64,000 bases of DNA from Pythium myriotylum (taxonomy: Eukaryota > Oomycota > Peronosporomycetes > Pythiales > Pythiaceae): contig JALJCQ010000014.1 in assembly GCA_023091665.1 (NCBI GenBank), forward strand, positions 496,001 through 560,000. The letters run 5' to 3'. The notes under the pieces were generated by a model that saw only the letters and a program-made list of their open reading frames with translations, was not told the DNA's origin and made no database searches. Positions 53,528 through 62,379 of the stretch are shown here, in pieces. The position numbers were made by a program, and so were the translations under genes. Within the stretch, counting starts at the first letter, position 1; every line of letters begins with the position of its first letter.

Positions 53528-54158
53528 GCGGATCGAATACGTAGTAAGGTCAAGTTCTGGGGTCGAAAGGTGGATCGAACCCACTTTACGGCCCTGCGAT
53601 GGAATCCGGCGCCGGGGGCCCAAGTTGGCTGCGGAATGCTGAGGTGCGGACCCGAGTTGGTTGCACAAGAAATCGCGAAGTTGACATGTGATGAACAAGT
53701 TTCAAAGAGCTACGTTTTGTGGTGACCGCATTCTGCCGTGGGTATGCGTCGAATGCACCAAGATTGAATATTGTATTGTTGACATGGAAGCTACAAGCCT
53801 TAGGCGGTGCCAGTGCACTGGGTTGACTGAAAGGGGCTACGTCTTGACACGGAGACTGTCCGGCGAGACGACAATTGAGGTGATGTGGCGGGCGAGGTGG
53901 CGAGTGAAGCGCATGTTTGGAATCTGGCTGTCTGATCAACTACCGGACGAAGAACAGAAGCGAGCGCACGCACGTGTCAGCGAAAGTGGTGATCTGCTGT
54001 TGAGCCTGATCAGCGAAGCAGTATGGGAAGCGCGGACGTTGACCACCCCTGTCGTAGAAGCCTTAGAAGGAAATGAGAAAGTTAGGCGGACTCGGAGCGG
54101 ATCGAACCCGCCGAGAGAAACAAGCGAGTTGAGATGGCTTGACGCGGACCGAACCCGC
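53528..54158. repeat. second motif family, GCGGATCGAACCCGC
   Basis: Copies at 53528-53542 (degenerate), 53569-53583, 54097-54111 and 54144-54158, again as two pairs (41 and 47 bp apart). The reverse complement resembles a tRNA T arm or Pol III B box (GGTTCGATCC). Confidence 0.5.
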
Positions 54159-54161
54159 TAA
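53688..54161 (+). CDS. hypothetical protein in the element
   Basis: ORF of 157 residues (MMNKFQRATFCGDRILPW) with seven Cys in the first half or so (CVECTKIEYC, CQC) and a charged helical second half. No family is recognised. Its 3' part contains the second motif family in coding sequence. It may be a real accessory protein of the element or chance; codon bias cannot settle it here. Confidence 0.25.
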   Translation: MMNKFQRATFCGDRILPWVCVECTKIEYCIVDMEATSLRRCQCTGLTERGYVLTRRLSGETTIEVMWRARWRVKRMFGIWLSDQLPDEEQKRAHARVSESGDLLLSLISEAVWEARTLTTPVVEALEGNEKVRRTRSGSNPPRETSELRWLDADRTR

Positions 54162-54550
54162 GAAGCCGCGGCGTTGCCGAACTGAAGGGCTCGTTCGAGT
54201 AGATCAGTCTTGACACGCCGGTTGAGAAGGATGAGGTGACGCAGCAGAGAGAAGAAAGAGGAAGCGTGTGTGTATGTGAGAAGAAAATGATGAAAATGAG
54301 GTGACTGATGACAAGCGAGATGTGATCGACGAGGAAGCCTGTACGCCAGAGAGGAACGAAGCGGTATGGGTGCCAGAGAGGAAGAGCGCACCTTTGTAGT
54401 GAGGCGCGGCCTGCGTTGATGACGTGAAGATGACTGGGGACGACTCGAGTCCGTAGGGCGACGCGCGGTGACGACTGGTGCCGGCAGTAAGAGACCTGCC
54501 TGATTGATTGTTGGCGCGACTTGATTTTAAATACTGGCCCCAAGGAAGGT

Positions 54551-54618
54551 GAAGTGATCAGTCTGGCCAGGCTTGTTAGCGGTCGGTCTGGTCGGTTTTG
54601 GTGAAGTGATCAGTCTGG
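54551..54618 (+). repeat. 16-bp motif pair 3
   Basis: Two perfect GAAGTGATCAGTCTGG sites at 54551 and 54603, 52 bp apart. A half-site (CGGTCTGG) lies midway at 54584-54591. The pair ends 38 bp before an ATG at 54656. Confidence 0.85.
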
Positions 54619-54655
54619 TTACCGTGAGGGGAAGGATCAGTCGAAATCGGTGTCT

Positions 54656-55080
54656 ATGACGGTGAACGCAAGTGAAGGAGCAGAAACGGTCTGTGAACAT
54701 GGCTATTCGTCTTATCCGAATGATGACAGCGCCTATGAGTACGTGTCTGCTGCGGTCGACAACGGCTTGACAGAGCGCGGGCATGGAGGGTGAGAAAAAA
54801 GCGTTAGCAGCCGTCAACAAATCGAATTCTTCGCCGACGATAATTACCTTGGACGACGTTGAGGGACGGTGTGAACTTGGAGCAGCAAGCGGGAGTGATC
54901 ATGGAAGGAGATGGCAGCGCGGGTGGAGGCCGAGAACGAGCGGCGGGCTTGGCGCATCAAGGCGCGTCGGGGAACTCCATGACCGATCAAGAAATGATGA
55001 GAGGCCGGCCTTCCAATCATCCCAGCCAGAGGAACAAGTACGCACCGGAGGGTTTACGCGAACCTAACGGTCCCAGGTGA
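54656..55080 (+). pseudogene. broken small ORF upstream of the SANT gene
   Basis: Three overlapping frames in turn read like protein: 54656-54793 (MTVNASEGAETVCEHGYSSY), 54783 onward (ALAAVNKSNSSPTIITLDDV) and 54859-55080 (NLEQQAGVIMEGDGSAGG, ending NKYAPEGLREPNGPR). Two indels would explain this. It could be a decayed gag-like or accessory ORF. Family unknown. Confidence 0.35.
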
Positions 55081-55136
55081 AGTGATCAGTCTGGCGGACG
55101 AGGTGGAGGTCCCTAGAACGGAAGTGAACAGTCTGG
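55079..55136 (+). repeat. 16-bp motif pair 4
   Basis: A perfect ATCAG-type site at 55079 and a perfect AACAG-type site at 55121, 42 bp apart. Confidence 0.85.
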
Positions 55137-55243
55137 TTGGTGAAGACCCAGGCCCGACGTCTAAGAACGTATAAGAACGTGTAAGAAGAGGAGAGCTCAA
55201 TTGGAGCGTCAAAAAACTTCCACTGCGAGCGAGGAAATCGAGT

Positions 55244-55302
55244 GAGCTGAACAGTCTGGCGGAGATACCCTATCGAGGCCGGCGCGAAGTGATCAGGTCT
55301 GG
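55244..55302 (+). repeat. 16-bp motif pair 5, directly before the SANT ORF
   Basis: AACAG type at 55244 and ATCAG type (one extra G) at 55286, 42 bp apart. The pair ends 11 bp before the SANT ORF's ATG at 55314, a natural place for an operator. Confidence 0.8.
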
Positions 55303-55313
55303 CGGACGGAACA

Positions 55314-57686
55314 ATGGCAGCTGGCATGAAGCGCAAGCGCGGGACTGACAAGGGCCAGGTGGAGGGGGCAGACGAAGGGCGACAAGACGCAATCGAGACG
55401 CCGCCAGGAATTGAAGGAGAAGCTACGCGGCAAGGTACGCACCAAAAAACGCCACTGCCCTCGACTTCCGCTCGACACACGGCTCACGATGAAGGAGATA
55501 CTTCTGTCAACTCGTCAAGAAAGCTCGCTCGTGCCGGAAGCCAAGCTGAAGCCCCTGCTCGTTCGGCCTCGAAGAAGAGTGCTGGTTCACACTGGTCGGA
55601 AGGGCAGCTCAAGACGTTACGCGTCCTGTACGAGCTGAAGGACCGCAACAAGTGGACGTGGGACCGGTTCGCTGAGGAATTCAACAAGATCAACGAAGTT
55701 ACCGGACACCCATTGCGTGATGCTAATGCCTGCCGAGCTCGCTGCCAACGAGATCCAGAGTTGAGGAAGAATACAGAGCCCAAGCTCACCAAGTGGACGC
55801 CTGAGCAGGAAGCGTTTCTGACTGCAGAGAAGAGGGCGAAGACCTCGAATCGAGACATATATGCGAAGTATCTTGATAAGGTTCAGGCTCACGGGTGGAC
55901 ATCTCGAGAGTACAAGACAGTGATGACCAAGCTCTCCAGCATCTCAGAGCGAGATTCGAGTCGCAAGAGCAACCGTTCAAGCGACCAGGGGACGGCCACT
56001 GACCACCAAATGCTGACAATGGCGCGCCGAGTATGGCATCCCGACGAAGACGCCGTGTTGGTGAAGGCTCTGCACGCGCATAAGGACGAGGGCGCAGCTA
56101 TATGTCACGAAGCGATACAGAGCGAACTCCTTGCCCTCGGAGAACGAGACGGAGTACCCATTGGTGACCGCACCATTGTGGCCATCAATAAACGACTGAA
56201 CACCTTACGTGATGGGAGGCCCGAGGCGACGAAGCTGCCCAGGCGGTGGACGGACAAGGACGACCAACAGATTCGTCAGGCTATGAAGCAAGAGAAACGG
56301 AAGCGCGGACAAGCGATTAAAGAACTCTCGGCAGCGTTGGAAGTCTCCGAGTTTGCTGTGCGTCGTCGTTGGAAGGAGCTGAAAGTTATCGATGGGGAAG
56401 TCGGTGGCTCGACAGAAGAGAAGGAAGCCAGTCCAGGCCAAGGAATTCTCATCGAGCCGTTTGTGTGCGAATCCAACCAAGGTGGTGCCACTCAGCCGGG
56501 GAAGACCGTCGCCCACGCGGAGTACACGATGCCAAGCGCCGTATTGGCTGAGACGCTACTAGCCCTGCGATCTGACAGTGCGGAGGTCGAGAGCGTCGTC
56601 GAGAGCGGAGACGAGATCTCGTTCGAGGGCGTGAATGAAGAGTCAGATGATGACGCACCAACGAATGACACAGCCGGACCTGATGAAGAAGACGTCGACC
56701 TTGCCGTGGCACAAGCTCTTGGTGAGGTGACGGCCATCGTAGAATATTGCAGCCAGCAAGCAAGTGAAGGGTCGAAGCGAGACACGGACCAAGGGATGAG
56801 CGGCCAAGCAGAGAATCTGTCGACGGACTTGGAGCAAGAAGACGGTGTCAGAGCGACGGACGCGGGCGAGAGCCTTGAGGACAGCGCCAGTGTGATCGCG
56901 GGAACTACTGGAGAAACTCCAGCGCCCAGAGAGACTGAGACCCACGAACTGCAGGCTCCCGGAGGAAGCGTGAGCGAAGGTGCTACGGACGGAACACCTC
57001 CAACTCTAGTGCATGAAGGCGTGCCAGCAGATACAGGGGCCGACGTTCCGACTGCTCAAGCTTCGTCCAAGGCTGACGAAGTTTCGGACCACGCACCCGA
57101 AGTGATCAGCCTGGCTACCCCATTAGTGGACGGTGAAGACGAAGTGAACAGTCTGGAAGGTTTGCCAGAGGCCGCACAAGCTGGAGTGAACAGTCTGGCG
57201 GAGGTTGCGAAGGCAACTAACTTGGTCGACCTTTTAGTGGACCCTCCATCTGAAGTGATCAGTCTGGCCAAGGAACCAGTCGCCAGTCGAAGCGTAGTGA
57301 ACAGTCTGGTCCCTTCCGGGGGGCACGCTCCCTCCAGCTTGGAAGACCATGCCGCAGAGAGCAGCAAAGGCGGATCCCACGAGATCCAAGGGCCTCAAGA
57401 CCCACCACACGCTGCGCCGATGGTAGAGGAGGACGAAGTGGTGTGGCGAAATGCACACGATGGTGCACCACAATACATCACCGTCCGAGTAGCTCCAGAC
57501 CAATCAAGGAAAGTTCTCTCAGCCGACACATGCGATCGTTTGAAAGCGAGTGATCTCGCACCAGACTCCAAGTTGAGGACGTTTTACAAGGATAGTGAGC
57601 AGCGTGTGGAAAATATGATTGAAGGTGGCCTGGACAAGATGCGCCTTCCTGACGGTCCGGCACCCCCGTCGACAGGAGTTTGCTGA
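55314..57686 (+). CDS. multi-SANT/Myb-domain protein of the element
   Basis: 790 residues. A basic start (MAAGMKRKRG) may be a nuclear signal. Between ~90 and 360 there are three or four SANT/Myb-like units marked by spaced Trp: SHWSEGQLKTLRVLYELKD, KWTPEQEAFLTAEKRA, VWHPDEDAVLVKALHAH and RRWTDKDDQQIRQAMKQEKR. The C-terminal half is acidic and Ser/Gly/Pro-rich, low in order. Near residues 596-665 the DNA motif is translated five times in one frame as EVISL, EVNSL or a near variant. The stop overlaps the beginning of the next open frame. Myb/SANT modules bind DNA or histone tails; I infer that this one may bind the 16-bp motif clustered around it. No host homolog is recognised. Confidence 0.7.
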   Translation: MAAGMKRKRGTDKGQVEGADEGRQDAIETPPGIEGEATRQGTHQKTPLPSTSARHTAHDEGDTSVNSSRKLARAGSQAEAPARSASKKSAGSHWSEGQLKTLRVLYELKDRNKWTWDRFAEEFNKINEVTGHPLRDANACRARCQRDPELRKNTEPKLTKWTPEQEAFLTAEKRAKTSNRDIYAKYLDKVQAHGWTSREYKTVMTKLSSISERDSSRKSNRSSDQGTATDHQMLTMARRVWHPDEDAVLVKALHAHKDEGAAICHEAIQSELLALGERDGVPIGDRTIVAINKRLNTLRDGRPEATKLPRRWTDKDDQQIRQAMKQEKRKRGQAIKELSAALEVSEFAVRRRWKELKVIDGEVGGSTEEKEASPGQGILIEPFVCESNQGGATQPGKTVAHAEYTMPSAVLAETLLALRSDSAEVESVVESGDEISFEGVNEESDDDAPTNDTAGPDEEDVDLAVAQALGEVTAIVEYCSQQASEGSKRDTDQGMSGQAENLSTDLEQEDGVRATDAGESLEDSASVIAGTTGETPAPRETETHELQAPGGSVSEGATDGTPPTLVHEGVPADTGADVPTAQASSKADEVSDHAPEVISLATPLVDGEDEVNSLEGLPEAAQAGVNSLAEVAKATNLVDLLVDPPSEVISLAKEPVASRSVVNSLVPSGGHAPSSLEDHAAESSKGGSHEIQGPQDPPHAAPMVEEDEVVWRNAHDGAPQYITVRVAPDQSRKVLSADTCDRLKASDLAPDSKLRTFYKDSEQRVENMIEGGLDKMRLPDGPAPPSTGVC
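57099..57309 (+). repeat. 16-bp motif array 6 (five sites inside the SANT ORF)
   Basis: Sites start at 57099, 57141, 57183, 57252 and 57294; spacings are 42, 42, 69 and 42 bp. Types in order: ATC, AAC, AAC, ATC, AAC. All are read in the same frame. Confidence 0.9.
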
Positions 57687-57694
57687 GGGAATTG

Positions 57695-60055
57695 ATGCTG
57701 GCCGGAACAATCCTCTCGCGCGGCGAAGAATCGCGCGCAATATTCTTGAGGGAGATGTGGACAGATAAGTACGGAGAGTGTCGGGACAAAGACTGCTGCT
57801 TAGCGTACGATGTGAACCGCCCGCATTTCCAGTACGAAGGCGAGTGTAGACACTGGCGATATTTCAAGATGCGACGGGTCAACTTCGACTACTTCACGAG
57901 CGTGAAAGACTACCTGCTAGCGGGCGCGCTTGCGACGCATCTCGAGATGCTCTACGCCACTGAAGGCCCCGACTTGCCACCCATCAAGCGAGACGGGAAA
58001 TGTGTCCGGCTGAGGCTCTCAGGGGGATCGATGACTAATCAGATGTCAGAAGAGTGGCCTGGCGGTGGAAGCGAAGGTGACGAACAAGGGAGCGATGGTG
58101 CGAGATCGGTGACCCATCTTCAGCCGTTATTGTGCTCGATGACCACGTTATATCTCTCTCTAGATATGACTACAGATCAGCAGGTCTGCGAAGCGCAGCT
58201 CTCACCATGGGATTACGGGGCGGTGGTGGCGGGCGAGAGATATTTACACGAGCGTCAGGTATTGGGCCGCGGGGTGTTGATGAGATCTGGACCCCGGTGG
58301 TTTATAGTCACGAACGCGAGTATCACGTCAGCCCAACCAAGCAGACTCGATTTAATGTGGGTCCCGAGGACAAGTTTACTGAACTACGTGCGACGTTTCC
58401 TGGCGATAGACCAAGCGGCGTCGCGACCTGCGCCGCTCGTCACGGCGCTTGCCATGCGGGACATGCATCAGAAGGAACGCCCGCGACCTCAACAGACCCG
58501 AGCGAAGAAAGTGAGGATGTGGACGAAGTCGCTCTTCCTGAGACCAAGCCAAATGAGAGTGGTCGAGGAATTTGTTACGAAGACTGGCATCATGTTAGTG
58601 CGCGGCCCGTTTGGCTGCGGCAAGACGACGACACTGACGCGCGCGATATCCGTCCACCGTGAGGCGTACCCCAAGGAAGTGATTGCAGTCGTGTCTGAAA
58701 CGAACGCCGCGATTGATGAGGACCTCCGACGACTCCGGCAGAAGAACCTAGTGCCCGAAGACGAAATATTGAGGCTTGGGAAGTGTGATGCTCACATGCA
58801 GGAGTTTGCAGGGATCTACCTCGATGAACTCATGAAGAAAAGACGGGTGTTAATAGAACGGATATACCCTGACCGGCCCGACACGATGGCACCCGAAATG
58901 AAGAAGTACGAAGACCATTTGTTAGCTCGAGCGAAGGTCCTTGTTGCCACATTAGCGACGATGGGGAGTGCGAAATATCAGCATCTAGCGAATCACGTGG
59001 TGATCATCGACGAAGGCGCGCAGGTTGCGGAGGCCGCGGTGATCCAAGCTCTTCGCGAAGGTACGCACACGCTGCTACTAGCAGGGGACCCCAACCAGCT
59101 GCGGGGGTACTGCTCGCTGCCGACAAATTTCGCTGAGAGGTTCCCCGGCGATGAGAGACGGCACAAGCTCAATTGGTCGGTGTTCCACACGTTCGAGCAT
59201 TGCTATGCATCTTATGGCATGAAGTTCCCGGGGCTAACGACGGAGGACATTTTCCGGTGTGGACCAGATTTGGTGACACTATTGCAACCCTTTTACGACT
59301 ACCCTTTGCGCTCCGCTATCAGCAACACTCCAGGACATCTAGTTGGGATGCTGCTACCGCCTCTGCAGGATGACGCAAGTTGGTCTAGGGATGGAGTCGA
59401 GAACGTACCGCCCCTGCCTCGAGGACCGTCCGCAATATGGCTCGACTCGGGCAACGAAGGTTTTCACCCCGACGGGCGACGAAAATCTGCGAGCGAGGAG
59501 AAGTTTGTGAACGTGATCGAACAAGCGCTGGTGATGGAACTGATCATGCTGATCAAGGCGCAACTCAAACTGCAATCCAAGATGACGCACAGGGTGTGGC
59601 GCAAGAGTGTCCTAGTCATCTCCCCCTACGCGGAACAGGTCAAGAGACTAAAGGAAGACGCTCTACAATGGAAAAATCTCTGCGAGAATTTTCTAGACGT
59701 GGAAGTGAAGACTGTGGACTCGAGCCAGGGGTGCGAAGCTGACATTACGATCACCTCGATGGTGCGTCATGTGAAAATGGGATTCTTGAAGAATAACCCC
59801 TCGCGATTGCTGGTGTCCCTGAGTCGTGTCAAGGAGTACATGTTCGTTCTCGCGGATGACCAGACTCTCGCTCAAGATAGCACGTGGGCGAAGTTCCGCC
59901 AACAAGCGATCGACATGAGGATCACGTACGGGAGGTCGAGATGGACGCCAGAGGAAGCTGGCGCTGTGTTGAAAGACAAGGACCACATGAGGAAGCTGGG
60001 CAGCGCTAACGACTCGAGAGTCATTGGCGACGCCCAGGACGCAGTGTTGTTGTAA
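57695..60055 (+). CDS. Upf1-like superfamily 1 helicase of the element
   Basis: About 786 residues from the first ATG at 57695; the frame is open from about 57648, overlapping the end of the SANT ORF. SF1 motifs are in order: Walker A GPFGCGKTTT (~308), Walker B VVIIDEGAQ (~440), motif III LLLAGDPNQL (~468), motif V VDSSQGCEADITI (~678) and motif VI LLVSLSRVKEY (~712). The N-terminal part has a Cys/His-rich stretch (CRDKDCCLAYDVNRPHFQY) that may bind zinc. Upf1-type enzymes move 5' to 3' on RNA or DNA. Reinitiation after the SANT stop (8 bp from TGA to ATG) or a ribosomal frameshift at the ACCCCCG run (57662-57668) could express it. The ORF is intact. Its role in the element is unknown. Confidence 0.8.
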   Translation: MLAGTILSRGEESRAIFLREMWTDKYGECRDKDCCLAYDVNRPHFQYEGECRHWRYFKMRRVNFDYFTSVKDYLLAGALATHLEMLYATEGPDLPPIKRDGKCVRLRLSGGSMTNQMSEEWPGGGSEGDEQGSDGARSVTHLQPLLCSMTTLYLSLDMTTDQQVCEAQLSPWDYGAVVAGERYLHERQVLGRGVLMRSGPRWFIVTNASITSAQPSRLDLMWVPRTSLLNYVRRFLAIDQAASRPAPLVTALAMRDMHQKERPRPQQTRAKKVRMWTKSLFLRPSQMRVVEEFVTKTGIMLVRGPFGCGKTTTLTRAISVHREAYPKEVIAVVSETNAAIDEDLRRLRQKNLVPEDEILRLGKCDAHMQEFAGIYLDELMKKRRVLIERIYPDRPDTMAPEMKKYEDHLLARAKVLVATLATMGSAKYQHLANHVVIIDEGAQVAEAAVIQALREGTHTLLLAGDPNQLRGYCSLPTNFAERFPGDERRHKLNWSVFHTFEHCYASYGMKFPGLTTEDIFRCGPDLVTLLQPFYDYPLRSAISNTPGHLVGMLLPPLQDDASWSRDGVENVPPLPRGPSAIWLDSGNEGFHPDGRRKSASEEKFVNVIEQALVMELIMLIKAQLKLQSKMTHRVWRKSVLVISPYAEQVKRLKEDALQWKNLCENFLDVEVKTVDSSQGCEADITITSMVRHVKMGFLKNNPSRLLVSLSRVKEYMFVLADDQTLAQDSTWAKFRQQAIDMRITYGRSRWTPEEAGAVLKDKDHMRKLGSANDSRVIGDAQDAVLL

Positions 60056-60205
60056 AGAAGGGTGATCCAAGTGTGCTCGCTCTTCTTCGCGGTGCTGGAG
60101 CTTCGCAGGGGACGGCTGTGGTATAGCGCCCCGACTCCGCGGGCATGAGTTTCTGCGAGCATGAGGTGACCAGTCAGGTGGAGGGGTGCACGGCCAAGTC
60201 CCAAG

Positions 60206-60263
60206 TAAGTGGTCAGTCTGGCGTACCCTTGGTACCCAAATCAAGACGAAATGAACAGTCTGG
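60206..60263 (+). repeat. 16-bp motif pair 7
   Basis: A GGTCAG-type variant aligned at 60206 and an AACAG-type site at 60248, 42 bp apart, about 150 bp after the helicase stop. Confidence 0.75.
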
Positions 60264-60549
60264 CGCCCAAGTCAAGATCCCGTATTCCAGATTCGGCCGC
60301 GCAAGTTATCGTATTTCTCTTTATTTAGAAACCTCACATAAAAACAGTAGGAGTAGGAACCTTATATTTGACAGATTTCAGTAGGTAGGAACGGGTGCTT
60401 GCCACCCAATAACCCACGGAAAAGGGGCGATTCTCCGCCGCTAATTCCGTGGGAGTCAGTCCACAATTTTTCCTCCTTCTCGCAGAAGCCCCCTGATTCT
60501 TACCTTAACAGTAGCCCGTCAGTATCTCGAGGAAGTCACCAAAAGTTTC

Positions 60550-60617
60550 GAAGTGATCAGTCTGGTCGACCGGCCGCCTGTTTTGGGTACCGTCGCGATC
60601 CGAAGTGATCAGTCTGG
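60550..60617 (+). repeat. 16-bp motif pair 8
   Basis: Two perfect GAAGTGATCAGTCTGG sites at 60550 and 60602, 52 bp apart: the same arrangement as pair 3, of which it may be a counterpart at the other end of the SANT-helicase module. Confidence 0.85.
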
Positions 60618-61084
60618 CCGAGGGCCTGGTGGTTTTGCCTGTGTTTCCTGCCAAGTCCCCGTAGGAGTTCTCCAAGAGCTCCATCGTCTCCAAGCCGTTC
60701 CTTCTCGCTGCCTCTAGACTTGTGAGGGTCTAGTTGTAGTGTCGTGTCAGAGTTCCGGGTCTCCGCTTCAAAGAAGTTGTGATATCCGGGTCTGAAGCGA
60801 GTGTTCGAAGCACGCAAGATCCACCCTTTTCCTGAGAATATTGTTGCCGTCGGTGACTCAAGAGCGAGCCTACGTACGCCAGGTGCCCGTTTTTGATTCT
60901 GCCACACGACACTCTAATCTAATATCGCTCAACGTTTTGCTCCCATCTTGCGTCTCGTCCTTTCGTCCTTCCAATTAGCAAGTACTGAGCTCAACAGTTG
61001 GATTCCATGCGAAGGTTTCCAGACTCAATCTGCCGTGTGTTCCATGGACAATGCAGGCTTTCACGGCTTTCATAAAGGGTTCTT
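60618..61084. other. non-coding region after the last motif pair
   Basis: About 470 bp with no gene or recognised repeat. It may include the right end of the composite element. Confidence 0.3.
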
Positions 61085-61763
61085 GGTTTCATCAGGGGGT
61101 TAGGCTGACACTCGTAATCGATTCTGGTTCGAGTTTAGTCGTCGTCTTCGGGGATGATAGTCTCTGACAGTGGAAGTACCAAATCACGGACGAATCGATG
61201 ATAGTAGCCGTTTAGCCTGAGGAAGCACTGAAGATCTTTGAGGGTCTGAGGCTGGGACCGGTTTGCAGCGACTGCAGTCTTGTCCGGGTCAACTCGCACT
61301 CCAGAACTACCTAAGAGGTGACCAAGGAACCTGACTTCGGGTTGCGCAAAGTGACACTTGGTCGAGCGTGGAGTCCTTCGTCTTGTAAAACCTGGAACAC
61401 GTGATGGCGATGCTGCAGGTGCTCAGCTCGATCCTTAGATAATACACGAATGTCGTCGAGATAGACCGCCGCAAAGCACGACGGCTCTTTAGTCTCAAAG
61501 CCGTGACGAAAAAGGCGTGGCCACGTGCTTGGCATGCCCCCCACGCGCCATCCGTATCTCGGATTCAGCTCGGAAGGCCGTGTACGGATATGACGGAACG
61601 GCCATGCGCACCTGATGGTGTTGAAACGAGAGATAAATGATGGTGAATGTGTGTGCATCTCTCATTCACTCAAAACTCTCGTCGATGCGTGGGGTGGGGA
61701 TGTTTGGATGTCGGTGGCTGAGTTAATGTACCGATAATCAATATCCCACTGCACTGGCAATAA

Positions 61764-61778
61764 CCCCCCCCCCCCCCC
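61764..61778. repeat. 15-C homopolymer
   Basis: A run of 15 C inside the gypsy remnant, 165 bp from a run of 17 G at 61944-61960. Run lengths may be unreliable. Confidence 0.8.
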
Positions 61779-61943
61779 GAATCCACTGGAGTTTTGACGG
61801 CAACTCACCTGAGACTGGGTCATACTTGGGCACGGTAGAATTATTCGACACCCACGGCGACGAGCTCTTCCTAATCCACTGTTTCTTCAATAGGTTCTCC
61901 ACAAATGATCGCATCGCTTCTTTTTCGACTAGTAAATGTCGGC

Positions 61944-61960
61944 GGGGGGGGGGGGGGGGG
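61944..61960. repeat. 17-G homopolymer
   Basis: A run of 17 G; with the C run at 61764 it forms an inverted pair able to pair as a hairpin stem. Confidence 0.8.
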
Positions 61961-62379
61961 CATAAAAAATTTCTTTCCGCAGGCAATCGGCACACTCATG
62001 CACCAACAATTCGATATTGGAGTCAGGGTTTGCTGGTCCATCGAGTTCGACCAAATCAATGTGCAAACTCTTCATATAGGAAATCGATTGTCGGGGCAGT
62101 AATTTGCTCTCACTAGTTCAAATTTCTAACATCCTCATGATAGAGATAGGTGGTTGTCAGCTCGTCTTGTAGATCTCGATGCGTCTGTGAATATTCGTGG
62201 AACGCCGTTTTTCCTCATCACACGAACTAGGAAGTTCGACGCTCAATGTGAAATTATTATCGCCGTCGCTACCCTTCAGCTTCTAGCACTAGGATTCTGG
62301 TTTTGGTTGCCTCTGCTTTTTGAACTTCGATTTTGGGTTCGCCAAGATGCGGTCGTGTTTGATTGGTGCAAAATAACTG

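Larger units (their letters stand above)
49152..60617 (+). mobile_element. proposed composite element (gypsy pol + SANT + helicase)
   Basis: This is an inference. Three large + strand ORFs lie in series, and the same 16-bp motif recurs inside the pol ORF, between the ORFs, inside the SANT ORF and after the helicase ORF, but I did not see it elsewhere in the window. No LTR pair or target-site duplication was found, so the limits are only those of the ORFs and motifs. Confidence 0.45.
61085..62000 (-). pseudogene. decayed Ty3/gypsy reverse transcriptase
   Basis: Pieces of an RT appear in order on this strand: EKEAMRSFVENLLKKQWI and SSSPWVSN (near 61.9 kb), WDIDYRYINSATDI (near 61.75 kb), the active site AVYLDDIRVLSKD (near 61.45 kb), and VRVDPDKTAVAA with LKDLQCFLRLNGYY (near 61.25 kb). 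Frames change several times, part of the palm is missing, and a 15-C tract sits in the middle. It belongs to a different gypsy branch from the element at 49 kb. Not functional. Confidence 0.8.

Noticed and set aside
57695..60055. Viral origin of the SF1 helicase.
   Set aside because: The motif set is of the cellular Upf1 type, and no capsid, packaging or polymerase gene lies nearby.
51256..60617. The 16-bp repeats as a CRISPR array.
   Set aside because: Repeats are too short and too variable, spacing differs between pairs, many lie in coding DNA, and the host is a eukaryote.
48018..60700. LTRs of the gypsy element.
   Set aside because: I looked for a long direct repeat beginning TG and ending CA on both sides of the pol ORF and after the helicase ORF and found none. 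Purine-rich tracts near 53450 and 54240 could be polypurine tracts but have no partner LTR.
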